Shown: one piece after another, positions 9,185-17,357 of the stretch
How the letters are laid out: each line of letters opens with the position of its first letter
Numbering within the stretch: the stretch's first letter is position 1
NCBI RefSeq assembly: GCF_024399335.1
Contig: NZ_CP075339.1
Location: 310,001 to 374,000 of the forward strand
DNA from: Leucobacter aridicollis
Lineage (GTDB): Bacteria > Actinomycetota > Actinomycetes > Actinomycetales > Microbacteriaceae
Reading direction: 5' to 3'
Length of the DNA stretch: 64,000 nt
Program-made: the position numbers and the translations under genes
Notes under the pieces: model-generated
The model's database searches: none
What the model was told of the DNA's origin: nothing
Seen by the model: only the letters and a program-made list of their open reading frames with translations

Positions 9185-9808
9185 CTACGCAGCAGGTTGC
9201 CGCAGGAAGCTCTGCACCGTCGGTGAGCCGGGGATGTGGATCTGCTTCGCAGCGACGTAGCCGAGCCGCTCGTAGCGGGCGTCGTTCGCGGGGTTTGAAG
9301 ACTCGAGGTAGGTCTGCATTCCCGCCGCATCGTAGCGTTCGAGCGCCGCTGAGACGAGCCGCATGCCGATTCCAAGCCCGCGCGCCCCAGGTGCGACCGC
9401 GAGCAGCGAAAGGTAGGCGTGAGGCTCGGTGGGGCGCGCCTCGGCAAAGAGCTCGCCCTCGTTGAGAAGCGAATCGGCGGCCGCGTCGCCGATCGTGCTT
9501 CGCAGCAGCGCTTCGTAGGCCGGCTCGTCGTTCACGTGCACCTCGTTCTCGCCCGGCGGGAACCATGTCGAGACGGCGCCGAGGGAGCCGTCGGGGAGCA
9601 CAGCTACGAGCGGTTCGCCGTACTTCACCGCCTGGTCCGCCATGAACCGCCAGTGGGCGAGCGCATGCGCCGCCCTGTCGGGGTGCTCAGGGAAGACCGG
9701 GCCCCAGACCGGGTCGTCATTAAACCCGTCGCGCAGGATCGCTGCAGTCTCGTCGAGGTCCGACTCCCGCAAGGGGCGAACTGTAAAGGAAGCTGTGCCG
9801 CTTGTCAT
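9185..9808 (-). CDS. GNAT family N-acetyltransferase
   Basis: A 207-residue single-domain acetyltransferase. The acetyl-CoA binding loop is LLAVAPGARGLGIGMRLV (Q/R-x-x-G-x-G/A pattern), preceded by the beta-4 strand YLSLLAVAP and followed by a long helix; C-terminal SSNPANDARYERLGYVA is the usual substrate-side region of small-molecule acetyltransferases. The N-terminus begins directly with the R-P-L-R-E-S-D-L-D entry of the fold. The start ATG lies six bases after a TAGGAT box, so the message is probably leaderless. Substrate is unknown and the neighbours give no clue. Confidence 0.85.
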   Translation of the reverse strand: MTSGTASFTVRPLRESDLDETAAILRDGFNDDPVWGPVFPEHPDRAAHALAHWRFMADQAVKYGEPLVAVLPDGSLGAVSTWFPPGENEVHVNDEPAYEALLRSTIGDAAADSLLNEGELFAEARPTEPHAYLSLLAVAPGARGLGIGMRLVSAALERYDAAGMQTYLESSNPANDARYERLGYVAAKQIHIPGSPTVQSFLRQPAA

Positions 9809-9814
9809 GGCCTG

Positions 9815-9820
9815 ATCCTA
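9815..9820 (-). promoter_or_regulatory. Candidate -10 box of leaderless GNAT gene
   Basis: TAGGAT on the minus strand, six bases before the ATG at 9808. Confidence 0.5.
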
Positions 9821-9903
9821 CTGCGAGCGAAGCCTCGTCGCGCCTCTGCGCTGCGACGTAGTTCCGCGCGAGACTGTGTCGGTGCGATCCGGCGCGGCGC
9901 CGG

Positions 9904-11019
9904 CTACGCCGTGGCGGCGCGGAACGCGTCCCAGGATCGCTTGCACGCCTGGGCGATCTCGTCGATGTGGGCCGGATCCTCTTCGATCCACTCGGTGCCA
10001 GGCTCCTGCAGTTCAGCTGCAGCGGCGTCTCCGAGCAGGAACTCGCGCAGGAACTCGGCCTGCACCGCGCCGAGTCGCAATCCCGCGGCGTCGGCCTCTG
10101 CCCGCATCGCACCGAATCGCTCGCCCGCGGCGCGGATCTCCTCGCTGCCGAGGTACGGCTGGTTCAGCAGCACGTCGTCCGGGGTTGCCGCACCAAAACC
10201 CTCGCGATGCGCAGCTGCGAGCGCGCGCAGCGCAGCTGGATCCATCGTCGGGCGATCCTCGGGGTCGCGCTCCTCGCCGTCGTGGTCGCCACGGTTTGAG
10301 AGTGCGACGATGGCGGGCAGGCGATCCTTCTCGGCGCGCTCGACGTTCACGGCGCCCTCGCGGGTCGTCGTCGTGTTCATGGTGTCGTGGAACGAGAGGC
10401 GGGTGAATGAGCCGCCCCGCTCAAGCCCCTGAGCGACGAATCTGTCGGTGAGCTCCTCGCGGGTGCGCTCGTACACGCCGAGCCCCTGCTCGGCAGTCTC
10501 GGCGAACGCGTCGACGAGGCGCTGCAGCCCCTCGTCGGTGCCCGGGATCTCGAGGATCGGGAAGAACGAGAACGTCACCGGGCGGATCGCGTCCACGCCC
10601 GTGAGGTCGACCTTCTGCCACGCTCCGGCCTCGCGCACTCGCTCAATCGCGGCGGCGAGATCGGAGCGCACATCGGCAGGCTTCTTGCGGTTTGGGTCGC
10701 GGATGAGTCGCGGGTGCGGGTTGATCACGGCGACGATGCGCGGATCGATCTCGGCCCAGCGGCGCACGATCGCGGCTGTAGCGACATCGCTGAAGTCATA
10801 CTGGAGCCTGCGCGTGAGCGCTGGCGAGAGGAACTCGGCAAGCTCCTCTGGGATCGCGGCACCCGAGTGCGGGGTTGCGACGAGCAGGTCGGCGTCGGCG
10901 ATCGCCTCATCGAGCGTGCGGGTGTCGGAGTTCGCGTAGTGGGTGATCTGCTCGGGAGTGAAGACGGTCCCGCGCGGGATCAGATCGAGTGCGTCATTGC
11001 CTGTTCGCTCAGTGCTCAT
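9904..11019 (-). CDS. N-formylglutamate amidohydrolase family protein
   Basis: A 371-residue protein of the N-formylglutamate amidohydrolase (FGase/HutG-like) family, zinc-type hydrolases that release formate and glutamate from formylglutamate. Seen in the sequence: LLVATPHSGAAIPEEL near residue 46 (the metal-side histidine), VINPHPRLIRDPNR, and LSFHDTMN with a second conserved histidine. At 371 residues it is longer than the 260-290 of typical HutG, because of an N-terminal and an internal extension. No histidine-degradation genes lie beside it, so the physiological substrate is open. The ATG at 11019 is six bases from a TATTCT box. Confidence 0.78.
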   Translation of the reverse strand: MSTERTGNDALDLIPRGTVFTPEQITHYANSDTRTLDEAIADADLLVATPHSGAAIPEELAEFLSPALTRRLQYDFSDVATAAIVRRWAEIDPRIVAVINPHPRLIRDPNRKKPADVRSDLAAAIERVREAGAWQKVDLTGVDAIRPVTFSFFPILEIPGTDEGLQRLVDAFAETAEQGLGVYERTREELTDRFVAQGLERGGSFTRLSFHDTMNTTTTREGAVNVERAEKDRLPAIVALSNRGDHDGEERDPEDRPTMDPAALRALAAAHREGFGAATPDDVLLNQPYLGSEEIRAAGERFGAMRAEADAAGLRLGAVQAEFLREFLLGDAAAAELQEPGTEWIEEDPAHIDEIAQACKRSWDAFRAATA

Positions 11020-11025
11020 GCGATC

Positions 11026-11031
11026 AGAATA
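11026..11031 (-). promoter_or_regulatory. Candidate -10 box of leaderless amidohydrolase gene
   Basis: TATTCT on the minus strand, six bases (GATCGC) before the ATG at 11019. Confidence 0.5.
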
Positions 11032-11061
11032 TCCACAGCCGACACCAAAGAACAGGGCCGA

Positions 11062-11538
11062 TTATGCGCGGCCGCGGTTGCGCCGGCGGATCGCCGTCGG
11101 CGGCCGGCCACCGACGAACGACGCGCCCGAATCAACGACGTAGCCCTGCTTCAACGCCTCGCGGCCGATGAGCATCCGAAACACCATTTCCTCGCGGTCA
11201 GTCAACGTGACCTCGACAGGAACGACACGGCCAACAAGCCCAAGATCCATCACGACCACGAGCCTGTCTTGGGTGTGCCCCGACGAGCTTCGAACCGTGC
11301 GTCGATCATGGATTGGAAGCTCGACCTCGACCTCGTCGAGTTCGCCCTCCTGCCAGGGCTGCACGGTGAATCTCACCCATGGCTCTTGGCCGCGTTCGAA
11401 AGGAGTAATGTTGCCCGCGTGCAAGGCCGAGGTTTGCGCCCCGGTGTCGATTTTGGCCTTGATCCACGGCACTCCGATTCCGGGCAGGCTCACCCATTCA
11501 CGCCAGCCCGTCAGGGTGCTTGAATAGTATTCGTCCAC
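11062..11538 (-). CDS. RimB-like retropepsin-type ATP-dependent zinc protease family protein
   Basis: A 158-residue protein of the family annotated as ATP-dependent zinc protease or RimK/LysX-associated; the fold is a retropepsin-like aspartic protease. The active-site motif is IDTGAQTSALHA near residue 31 (D-T/S-G) and the strand REWVSLPGIGVPWIKAK leads into it. In Pseudomonas the relative RimB trims the poly-glutamate tails that RimK adds to ribosomal protein S6. Here it is divergent from rimK with only 26 bp between the start codons, which strongly supports that partnership. The start is a GTG; AAGATAGAAG upstream gives only a weak ribosome site. The arginine-rich tail is unusual. Confidence 0.82.
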   Translation of the reverse strand: MDEYYSSTLTGWREWVSLPGIGVPWIKAKIDTGAQTSALHAGNITPFERGQEPWVRFTVQPWQEGELDEVEVELPIHDRRTVRSSSGHTQDRLVVVMDLGLVGRVVPVEVTLTDREEMVFRMLIGREALKQGYVVDSGASFVGGRPPTAIRRRNRGRA

Positions 11539-11564
11539 GACTTCTATCTTGGCAGGAAATCACC

Positions 11565-12761
11565 TTGAAACTGGCGATTCTTTCGCGCGCCCCTCAGGCG
11601 TACTCGACGCAGCGCCTTCGCGCGGCCGCAGAACAGCGCGGTCACAATGTGAAGGTGCTCAACACCCTTCGCTTTGCGATCGACCTCGCGACGGATGAGC
11701 CCGACTTGAGATATCGCGGCAAGCTCTTGAGCGACTACGACGCGATCCTGCCGCGTATTGGCAACTCGATCACGTACTTCGGTACCGCCGTCGTGCGGCA
11801 GTTCGAGCAGATGGACGTCTACACGCCGAACACCGCGAACGGAATTTCGAATGCGCGCGACAAGCTGCGGGCCATCCAGATCCTGTCGCGGCACTCCATC
11901 GAGATGCCGCCGACAGCATTCGTGCGCAATCGCGCGGATGTTCGGCCCGCGATCGAGTCCGTTGGCGGCGCGCCAGTTGTTATCAAGCTGCTCGAGGGCA
12001 CACAGGGAATCGGCGTGATTCTCGCGCCCCAGGTGAAGGTTGCCGAAGCGATCATCGAGACGCTGCACTCGACCCAGCAGAACGTGCTCATCCAGAAGTT
12101 CATCGCCGAGAGCCGTGGTCGCGACATTCGCGCGCTCGTCGTTGGCGATCGAGTTGTCGCGGCGATGCGCCGCGTCGCGTCGGGCGACGAGTTTCGGTCG
12201 AACGTGCACCGCGGCGGCACCGTCGAGCCCGTGCAGCTCGACCCAGCCTACGAACAGACGGCGGTGCGCGCCGCCCAAATCATGGGGCTGCGCGTCGCCG
12301 GCGTCGACATGCTCGAGGGGGACGACGGTCCACTCGTTATGGAAGTGAACTCCTCGCCAGGCCTCCAAGGCATCGAGACTGCGACCGATCTCGACGTCGC
12401 CGGGGCGATCATCGACTACATCGCCAACCAGGTGAACTTCCCCGAGATTGACGTGCGCCAGCGCCTGTCGGTCTCGACAGGCTATGGTGTGGCGGAGCTC
12501 GCGATGCATGCCGGGGCGGAGCATGTCGGCAAGCCGCTCGGCGAGCTCGGATTGTGGGAGCGAGACATCACCGTGTTGACGCTGCACCGCGGCGTGCAGG
12601 TGATCCCGAACCCGCGCAAGCACGTCGTACTCGAGCCCGAAGATCGGCTCCTCTGCTTCGGCAAGCTCGAAGAGATGCGATCAATGATCCCTGAGCGGCC
12701 GCGCCGTCGCGCGCGCGTGCGCAAGCTTCCGCCGGAGGCCCAGGACCTCGTCGACGGCTAG
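11565..12761 (+). CDS. rimK: RimK-type S6 glutamate ligase with C-terminal RCK_C-like domain
   Basis: About 398 residues. Residues 1-90 are the N-terminal pre-ATP-grasp domain (LKLAILSRAPQAYSTQRL), 90-285 the ATP-grasp ligase core with PVVIKLLEGTQGIGV, FIAESRGRDIRALVVG and the metal site MEVNSSPGLQGIE. RimK adds glutamates to the C-terminus of ribosomal protein S6. Unlike the 300-residue E. coli enzyme, this protein continues with a domain at about 305-375 that looks like RCK_C/TrkA_C (VGKPLGELGLWERDITVLTL ... VLEPEDRLLCFG) and a basic tail. The TTG at 11565 is preceded by AGGAAATCACC and gives the family N-terminus. The PucR-type gene follows after seven bases. Confidence 0.87.
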   Translation: MKLAILSRAPQAYSTQRLRAAAEQRGHNVKVLNTLRFAIDLATDEPDLRYRGKLLSDYDAILPRIGNSITYFGTAVVRQFEQMDVYTPNTANGISNARDKLRAIQILSRHSIEMPPTAFVRNRADVRPAIESVGGAPVVIKLLEGTQGIGVILAPQVKVAEAIIETLHSTQQNVLIQKFIAESRGRDIRALVVGDRVVAAMRRVASGDEFRSNVHRGGTVEPVQLDPAYEQTAVRAAQIMGLRVAGVDMLEGDDGPLVMEVNSSPGLQGIETATDLDVAGAIIDYIANQVNFPEIDVRQRLSVSTGYGVAELAMHAGAEHVGKPLGELGLWERDITVLTLHRGVQVIPNPRKHVVLEPEDRLLCFGKLEEMRSMIPERPRRRARVRKLPPEAQDLVDG

Positions 12762-12768
12762 TAGTGCA

Positions 12769-14577
12769 ATGAAGGGTGACCTTGCTTCCCTGATTCGGCG
12801 TCTCGCGGAAGGCAAAGCGATTCCCGAGCGGGAGATTCATGCCGTCGCTGAGCCGGGGGTCGCAGACGCCCTCGTCGAGCTGGTGCGGCGCACCGCCACG
12901 CTCAGACAGCGCAGCACCGAGCTTCGTGCCGTTATGTCGTCGACTCGGGACCTTCTCACAACCACCGACGCTGAACTCTTGCTGCAGCGCATCGTCGACA
13001 GGGCGCACGAGCTCATTGACCTCGACATTGCGTACCTGTCGGTGTACGACTCGAGCAATGAGGAACTCTATGTTCGGGCGGCTACCGGTACTATCTCGCC
13101 GCGGTTCTTGTCCATGGTGGTGCCCGCGGGTATAGGACTCGCAAGCCTTGCAGTCCGCACAAAACACCCGCAGTGGGTCGAAGATTACGGAGAGCTCACT
13201 AGCGTGCCGCGGGACCCGGTGATCGACGACATTCTGCGTGAGGAACAGCTGCGGTCCCTTGTGGGCGTGCCGCTTGTCGTAGGCGACGATGTGCTCGGGG
13301 TGCTGTTTGGCGGCAGTCGCGAGCCGCACAGTTTTCAGCCCGACGAGATCTCGTTGCTTGCTACGTTCGCAGGGCATGCTGCGCTGGTGCTCCACACTGC
13401 ACGGCTGCTGCAACAGGCGACGACTGCGACGGCTCAGGCCGCTGAGCGCCAGCATGCGGCGGAGTGGGCAGCGTCGCTCCATGGACGGCTCACCGACTTG
13501 GTGGTGCTTGGTCACGGTGCAGACGCGGTGGTTGGAGCACTCGGCGATGCGCTGCGGCGCAGGGTGGGAATCTTGGACGTGGCAGGACGGCCAGCGATCG
13601 GGCAGCTCAGCACCGCTGTGCCGCGGCGGGAGATGCGCGACATGATTGAGCGCGCAGCAGCTGATGGAAAAAGCGTCAGGCTTGTGGACGGAGCGGTCGA
13701 ACTCGTGGCCCCTGTGGTCGCGGCGACTGGGCACTTGGGCGCAATCGTCGTTGAACGTGGTGTGTCGCCATTGACGTCGGTGGAGCAACGTGCCGTCGAG
13801 CGTTCGGCGGTCATCGCGGCGCTCGTGACGCTGCGCCGCGACGCTGTGGAGCAGGCAGAAGACCGGGTGCGGGGCGAACTCGCAGTTGAGCTGTTTCAAG
13901 CGGAACGGCGGGACTCAGCTGTGAGCCGTGCGGACGCGCGGGGGTACCCTGTTTCGGATCCGTGGATGCTGGTTATCGTGTTGCTTCCATCTGAGCTCCG
14001 GGAGGGTGCCCTCAGCGGAGTTCGCCGCCACCGTGACTACTTGGCCGCCCCAGTATGTGGTGGCATAGGGGTGCTTGCTCCCCAGCGCAGCGCTGGGGAA
14101 TGTGGCGCGTTGGCTGTCGCCGCGCTGGGCCAGCCAGCTGCAGGTGCTGTCTACCTGCCTGCCAGCGATCTTACGGCTGCTGCCGCTGGAGTTGAGGAGG
14201 CAGTGCAAGCTGCGAAGCTGGCGCAGGGGCTGGGGCTGGAAAGCAAGCTCACGCCTGCATCGACTCTGGCCCCGTACGCCCTATTGTTCGGTGGTGACGG
14301 TGAGCGACTTCGGGAGTTCGTCGAGACTACCCTCGAGCGGGTGGTGAGTTGGGACGAGGCGCACGGCACTCAGCTGGTGGACACGCTTGCTGCGCTCTTC
14401 GACCATCGGTGGGCGCTGTCGGCTGCGGCTCGCTCCTTACACATTCACCTGAGCACGATGAAGCAACGTGTGCAGCGGCTGCGGCCGCTCATTGGGGAGG
14501 CCGCGGATACCCCTGAGGCGCGTTTCAGGCTCGAGATCGCCGTTCGCGTTGAGAAGGCTCGTCGAGCATTGAAATAG
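12769..14577 (+). CDS. GAF and PucR-type helix-turn-helix regulator
   Basis: A 602-residue cytosolic regulator. Residues about 70-215 form a GAF domain (LLQRIVDRAHELIDLDIAYL ... LVGVPLVVGDDVLGVLFGG, then LATFAGHAALVL), the middle is a CdaR-like region, and the last 70 residues are the PucR C-terminal helix-turn-helix (LVDTLAALFDHRWALSAAARSLHIHLSTMKQRVQRL). Such proteins sense small molecules and often activate adjacent catabolic genes. It starts seven bases after rimK but its function fits the mevalonate genes 118 bp downstream in the same direction. Codon use is somewhat less G/C-biased than neighbours (cagctggtgg, acattcac). The ATG at 12769 lacks a strong ribosome site, consistent with translational coupling to rimK. 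Confidence 0.83.
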   Translation: MKGDLASLIRRLAEGKAIPEREIHAVAEPGVADALVELVRRTATLRQRSTELRAVMSSTRDLLTTTDAELLLQRIVDRAHELIDLDIAYLSVYDSSNEELYVRAATGTISPRFLSMVVPAGIGLASLAVRTKHPQWVEDYGELTSVPRDPVIDDILREEQLRSLVGVPLVVGDDVLGVLFGGSREPHSFQPDEISLLATFAGHAALVLHTARLLQQATTATAQAAERQHAAEWAASLHGRLTDLVVLGHGADAVVGALGDALRRRVGILDVAGRPAIGQLSTAVPRREMRDMIERAAADGKSVRLVDGAVELVAPVVAATGHLGAIVVERGVSPLTSVEQRAVERSAVIAALVTLRRDAVEQAEDRVRGELAVELFQAERRDSAVSRADARGYPVSDPWMLVIVLLPSELREGALSGVRRHRDYLAAPVCGGIGVLAPQRSAGECGALAVAALGQPAAGAVYLPASDLTAAAAGVEEAVQAAKLAQGLGLESKLTPASTLAPYALLFGGDGERLREFVETTLERVVSWDEAHGTQLVDTLAALFDHRWALSAAARSLHIHLSTMKQRVQRLRPLIGEAADTPEARFRLEIAVRVEKARRALK

Positions 14578-14695
14578 ACACCCCAGGAGGCGTAAGACCG
14601 TCCATATTGGACCTGATATTGGGTGCCTTGGCCTGATTTGATTGCTCGGATGGCGATGACCGCGGTGTGCGCGGTCCGCACGAGAGGACAAAGAC
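14578..14695 (+). promoter_or_regulatory. Leader / candidate operator region of the mevalonate operon
   Basis: This 118-bp gap holds a TCCA-TAT-TGGA palindrome near 14604 and an inverted repeat GACCGCG-gtgtg-CGCGGTC at 14658-14676, then a GAGAGGA ribosome site before the GTG at 14696. The repeats are candidates for binding by the upstream PucR-type protein; this is inference. Confidence 0.35.
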
Positions 14696-15967
14696 GTGGC
14701 TACAACATCCCGCCTGAGCGGACTTCGCAACCTTGACGCTTCGGAGCGGCGCGCAGCGCTGGCCGAAGCGCTCGGCCGCGATGAGGAATTTCTCGCACCG
14801 TTCGTCGACGCGGGGCTTTCTGGCGAGCAGGCCGAGCGGATGATCGAGAACGTCATCGGACAGATCGCCATTCCCGTTGGCCTCGCGACGAACTTCATCG
14901 TCAATGGCCGAGAGGTGCTCGTGCCCATGGCGACCGAGGAACCATCGGTCGTTGCAGCGGCTTCGAACATCGCCCGCATGGCACGCCCGCTCGGCGGTAT
15001 TACGACGACGACGAGCGCACCCCTTATGCAGGCACAAATTCAGCTGCTCGATGTCGCGGACCCACACGGCGCGCGCGCCCGCATCTTGGAAGCCGCGGCC
15101 GAAATCATCGATCTCGCAAACGAGCAGGATCCGAAACTCGTGGAGATCGGTGGCGGTGCGCGTGAACTCCGCGTGCGAATCGTACCGAATACCACCGGCG
15201 GCGTGCACGTTATCGTACACCTGGTCGTCGACGTCGCCGACGCCATGGGCGCGAACGCCGTGAACACTATGGCGGAGGCCATTGCCCCTCGCCTTGCTGA
15301 GGTCGCCGGCGGGCGCCAGCTATTGCGGATCCTCACGAATCTTGCAGACTTGCGACTCGTGCGTGCGCGCTTGGCGATCGAGCCCGAGATGCTGGGCGGT
15401 CCCGATGTTGTCGCAGACATGGTGACCGGGGCGCAGCTCGCGGTCGATGACCCCTACCGAGCCGCGACCCACAATAAGGGCATCATGAATGGGATCTCCG
15501 CGGTGGTACTCGCGACCGGTAACGATACCCGCGCAGTCGAAGCTGGCGCGCACTCGTACGCGGCCCGCGATGGCCGCTACCGCGCGCTCTCACGCTTCGA
15601 GCGCGCGGCCGACGGCATACTCGTCGCGACCCTCGAACTGCCGATGGCGGTTGGCCTGGTAGGCGGTGCGACGAAGAGTCACCCCACCGCTCGCGCGGCG
15701 GTCGAAACCACCGAGGTGCGCACCGCCGCCGAGCTTGGCGAGATCATCTGCGCCGTCGGACTCGCGCAGAACGTTGCCGCAGTGCGGGCCCTCGCCGCCG
15801 AGGGCATTCAGCGAGGGCACATGGGGCTGCACGCGCGAAACGTTGCTGTCGGCGCCGGTGCCACGGCCGACGAGATCGATGCGGTTGCGACTGCGCTCGT
15901 CGCCGACGGTCGGGTGCGGGCTGACGTGGCTGAGCAGGTGCTCGCGCAGCTTCGGGAACAGCGATGA
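14696..15967 (+). CDS. mvaA: Degradative (class II) hydroxymethylglutaryl-CoA reductase
   Basis: A 423-residue class II HMG-CoA reductase, the form that in Pseudomonas mevalonii oxidises mevalonate to HMG-CoA with NAD. The catalytic set is in place: glutamate in EEPSVVAAAS (81-90), lysine 261 in THNKGIMNG, aspartate 277 in ATGNDTRAVEAGAH and histidine 379 in GLHARN; the dinucleotide motif is DAMGANAVN (182-190). The GTG at 14696 has GAGAGGA seven bases ahead. The HMG-CoA lyase gene overlaps its end by four bases (ATGA), so the carbon flow is mevalonate to HMG-CoA to acetoacetate plus acetyl-CoA rather than isoprenoid synthesis. That direction is inferred from the partner gene. Confidence 0.93.
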   Translation: MATTSRLSGLRNLDASERRAALAEALGRDEEFLAPFVDAGLSGEQAERMIENVIGQIAIPVGLATNFIVNGREVLVPMATEEPSVVAAASNIARMARPLGGITTTTSAPLMQAQIQLLDVADPHGARARILEAAAEIIDLANEQDPKLVEIGGGARELRVRIVPNTTGGVHVIVHLVVDVADAMGANAVNTMAEAIAPRLAEVAGGRQLLRILTNLADLRLVRARLAIEPEMLGGPDVVADMVTGAQLAVDDPYRAATHNKGIMNGISAVVLATGNDTRAVEAGAHSYAARDGRYRALSRFERAADGILVATLELPMAVGLVGGATKSHPTARAAVETTEVRTAAELGEIICAVGLAQNVAAVRALAAEGIQRGHMGLHARNVAVGAGATADEIDAVATALVADGRVRADVAEQVLAQLREQR

Positions 15968-16905
15968 CCGGCGTTCGCGCGCTCGGCCTCCCAGCCATGG
16001 CACCGCTGCCGGGGCTCCCAGACACCGTTGAGATCTGGGAGATGTCGCCGCGAGACGGGCTGCAGGCCGAGCGTGCGCGCCTCGGCGTCGAAGAGCGCGT
16101 CGAGCTTATCGAACGGTTGGCAGCAGCAGGGTGCGCCATCATTGAAGCAGGCAGCTTCGTGCGATCCGACCGCGTGCCGGCGATGGCCGGCTCGGACGAG
16201 GTGCTGCGCCGCGTCGCCCACCTGCCAGTGCGCACCCCGGTGCTCGTGCCAAACCTGCGCGGGTACGAGCTCGCACGTGCTGCGGGCGCGCAGGAGGTTG
16301 CAGTATTTCTCAGCGTCACTGAGTCGTTCTCCCAGTCAAATCTCGGGGCATCGCGCGAGACGATGGAGGCCGCTGCTGCGGACGTCGTCTCGCAGGCGGC
16401 CCGTGACGGCGTTCGCGTGCGCGGGTACTTGTCTATGGCGTTTGGAGACCCATGGGAAGGTACGGTTCCGCCGCGTGAGGTGCTGGGGCTCGCCCAGCGC
16501 ATGCGTGCGTTCGGGGTGCAAGCGCTTTCGCTTGGTGACACGATCGGTGTGGCAACGCCGGGGCAGGTCACTGATGTGCTGCGAACCCTCACTGGAGAGG
16601 GCATTCCTGTGGGAGACATTGCGCTGCACATGCACGACACCTACGGCCAAGCCCTCGCAAATGTGAGCGCCGGCCTTGCCGCCGGGGTGCGAGTGTTCGA
16701 TGCTTCCGCCGCCGGTATTGGTGGGTGCCCGTTCGCGCGATCGGCGACTGGAAACCTTGCCACCGACGATCTTCTCTGGATGCTCGCTGGGCTGGGCATT
16801 CACACAGGCATCGACCTCGATGCACTGACTGAGACCGGAGCGTGGCTCAGCGCCGCGCTCGACAAGCCCCCTACATCACGAGTCGCAATGGCGCTGGCCC
16901 GCTAG
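15964..16905 (+). CDS. mvaB: Hydroxymethylglutaryl-CoA lyase
   Basis: A 313-residue TIM-barrel enzyme of the HMG-CoA lyase group that splits HMG-CoA into acetoacetate and acetyl-CoA. Visible marks are MSPRDGLQ (Arg30, Asp31, metal and catalytic side), metal histidines in LHMHDTYG (222, 224) and the signature GIGGCPFARSATGNLATDDL with catalytic Cys255. Length is normal for bacterial MvaB (about 300). Its ATG overlaps the mvaA stop by four bases, so translation is coupled. Downstream the small membrane protein starts 14 bases later with its own AGAGGA site. Confidence 0.93.
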   Translation: MTGVRALGLPAMAPLPGLPDTVEIWEMSPRDGLQAERARLGVEERVELIERLAAAGCAIIEAGSFVRSDRVPAMAGSDEVLRRVAHLPVRTPVLVPNLRGYELARAAGAQEVAVFLSVTESFSQSNLGASRETMEAAAADVVSQAARDGVRVRGYLSMAFGDPWEGTVPPREVLGLAQRMRAFGVQALSLGDTIGVATPGQVTDVLRTLTGEGIPVGDIALHMHDTYGQALANVSAGLAAGVRVFDASAAGIGGCPFARSATGNLATDDLLWMLAGLGIHTGIDLDALTETGAWLSAALDKPPTSRVAMALAR

Positions 16906-16919
16906 AAAGAGGACCTGAC

Positions 16920-17357
16920 ATGAACAACGATCACCTGTTGGAGGTGTGGGGTGACACAGTCGATAGTCGTCACTTGCTTGCCTCCATCGGACTCGGCGTA
17001 GGTATCGCCGTGCCGGCCTATTTTGTAGCAGAGTGGGGCTTCGGCTTGCTCACCGATGGCGACCCGCTCGCGCACTCGTATTCGCTTGTGAGCGGGCTCG
17101 CGGCGTGCGTGCTTGCTGCGGTGATAGCCGCACGCTTCTTCAAACCCAAGCGCGTCGTGCGCATTGGCGAGGAAAGCACAGGCTCCCGTGAAGCCGCGAT
17201 GGACGCAATCGAGGCCGAGCTTGGCCCGCTGGGTGACCCCGATGAGCTCCCCGCGGCAACGCTAGCCGAGGTACGCGAACTCGGGCTGTACGACGACCTT
17301 CGCGCGCAGCACCTGAAGAACGTGCGGCGAGAGAATGAGCTGGGGGAGTCAAAGTAA
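16920..17357 (+). CDS. Small two-helix membrane protein of the mevalonate operon
   Basis: I do not recognise a family for this 145-residue protein. It has two hydrophobic segments, about residues 20-43 (LASIGLGVGIAVPAYFVAEW) and 56-73 (SLVSGLAACVLAAVIAARFF), followed by a charged cytosolic tail of about 70 residues rich in E, R and L that looks helical. The ATG at 16920 has AGAGGA upstream. Its stop overlaps the start of the TctA-like gene by one base (TAATG), which points to a shared complex. By position it could stand in for the small TctB subunit of tripartite tricarboxylate transporters, but TctB normally has four helices, so this is a guess. Confidence 0.7.
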   Translation: MNNDHLLEVWGDTVDSRHLLASIGLGVGIAVPAYFVAEWGFGLLTDGDPLAHSYSLVSGLAACVLAAVIAARFFKPKRVVRIGEESTGSREAAMDAIEAELGPLGDPDELPAATLAEVRELGLYDDLRAQHLKNVRRENELGESK

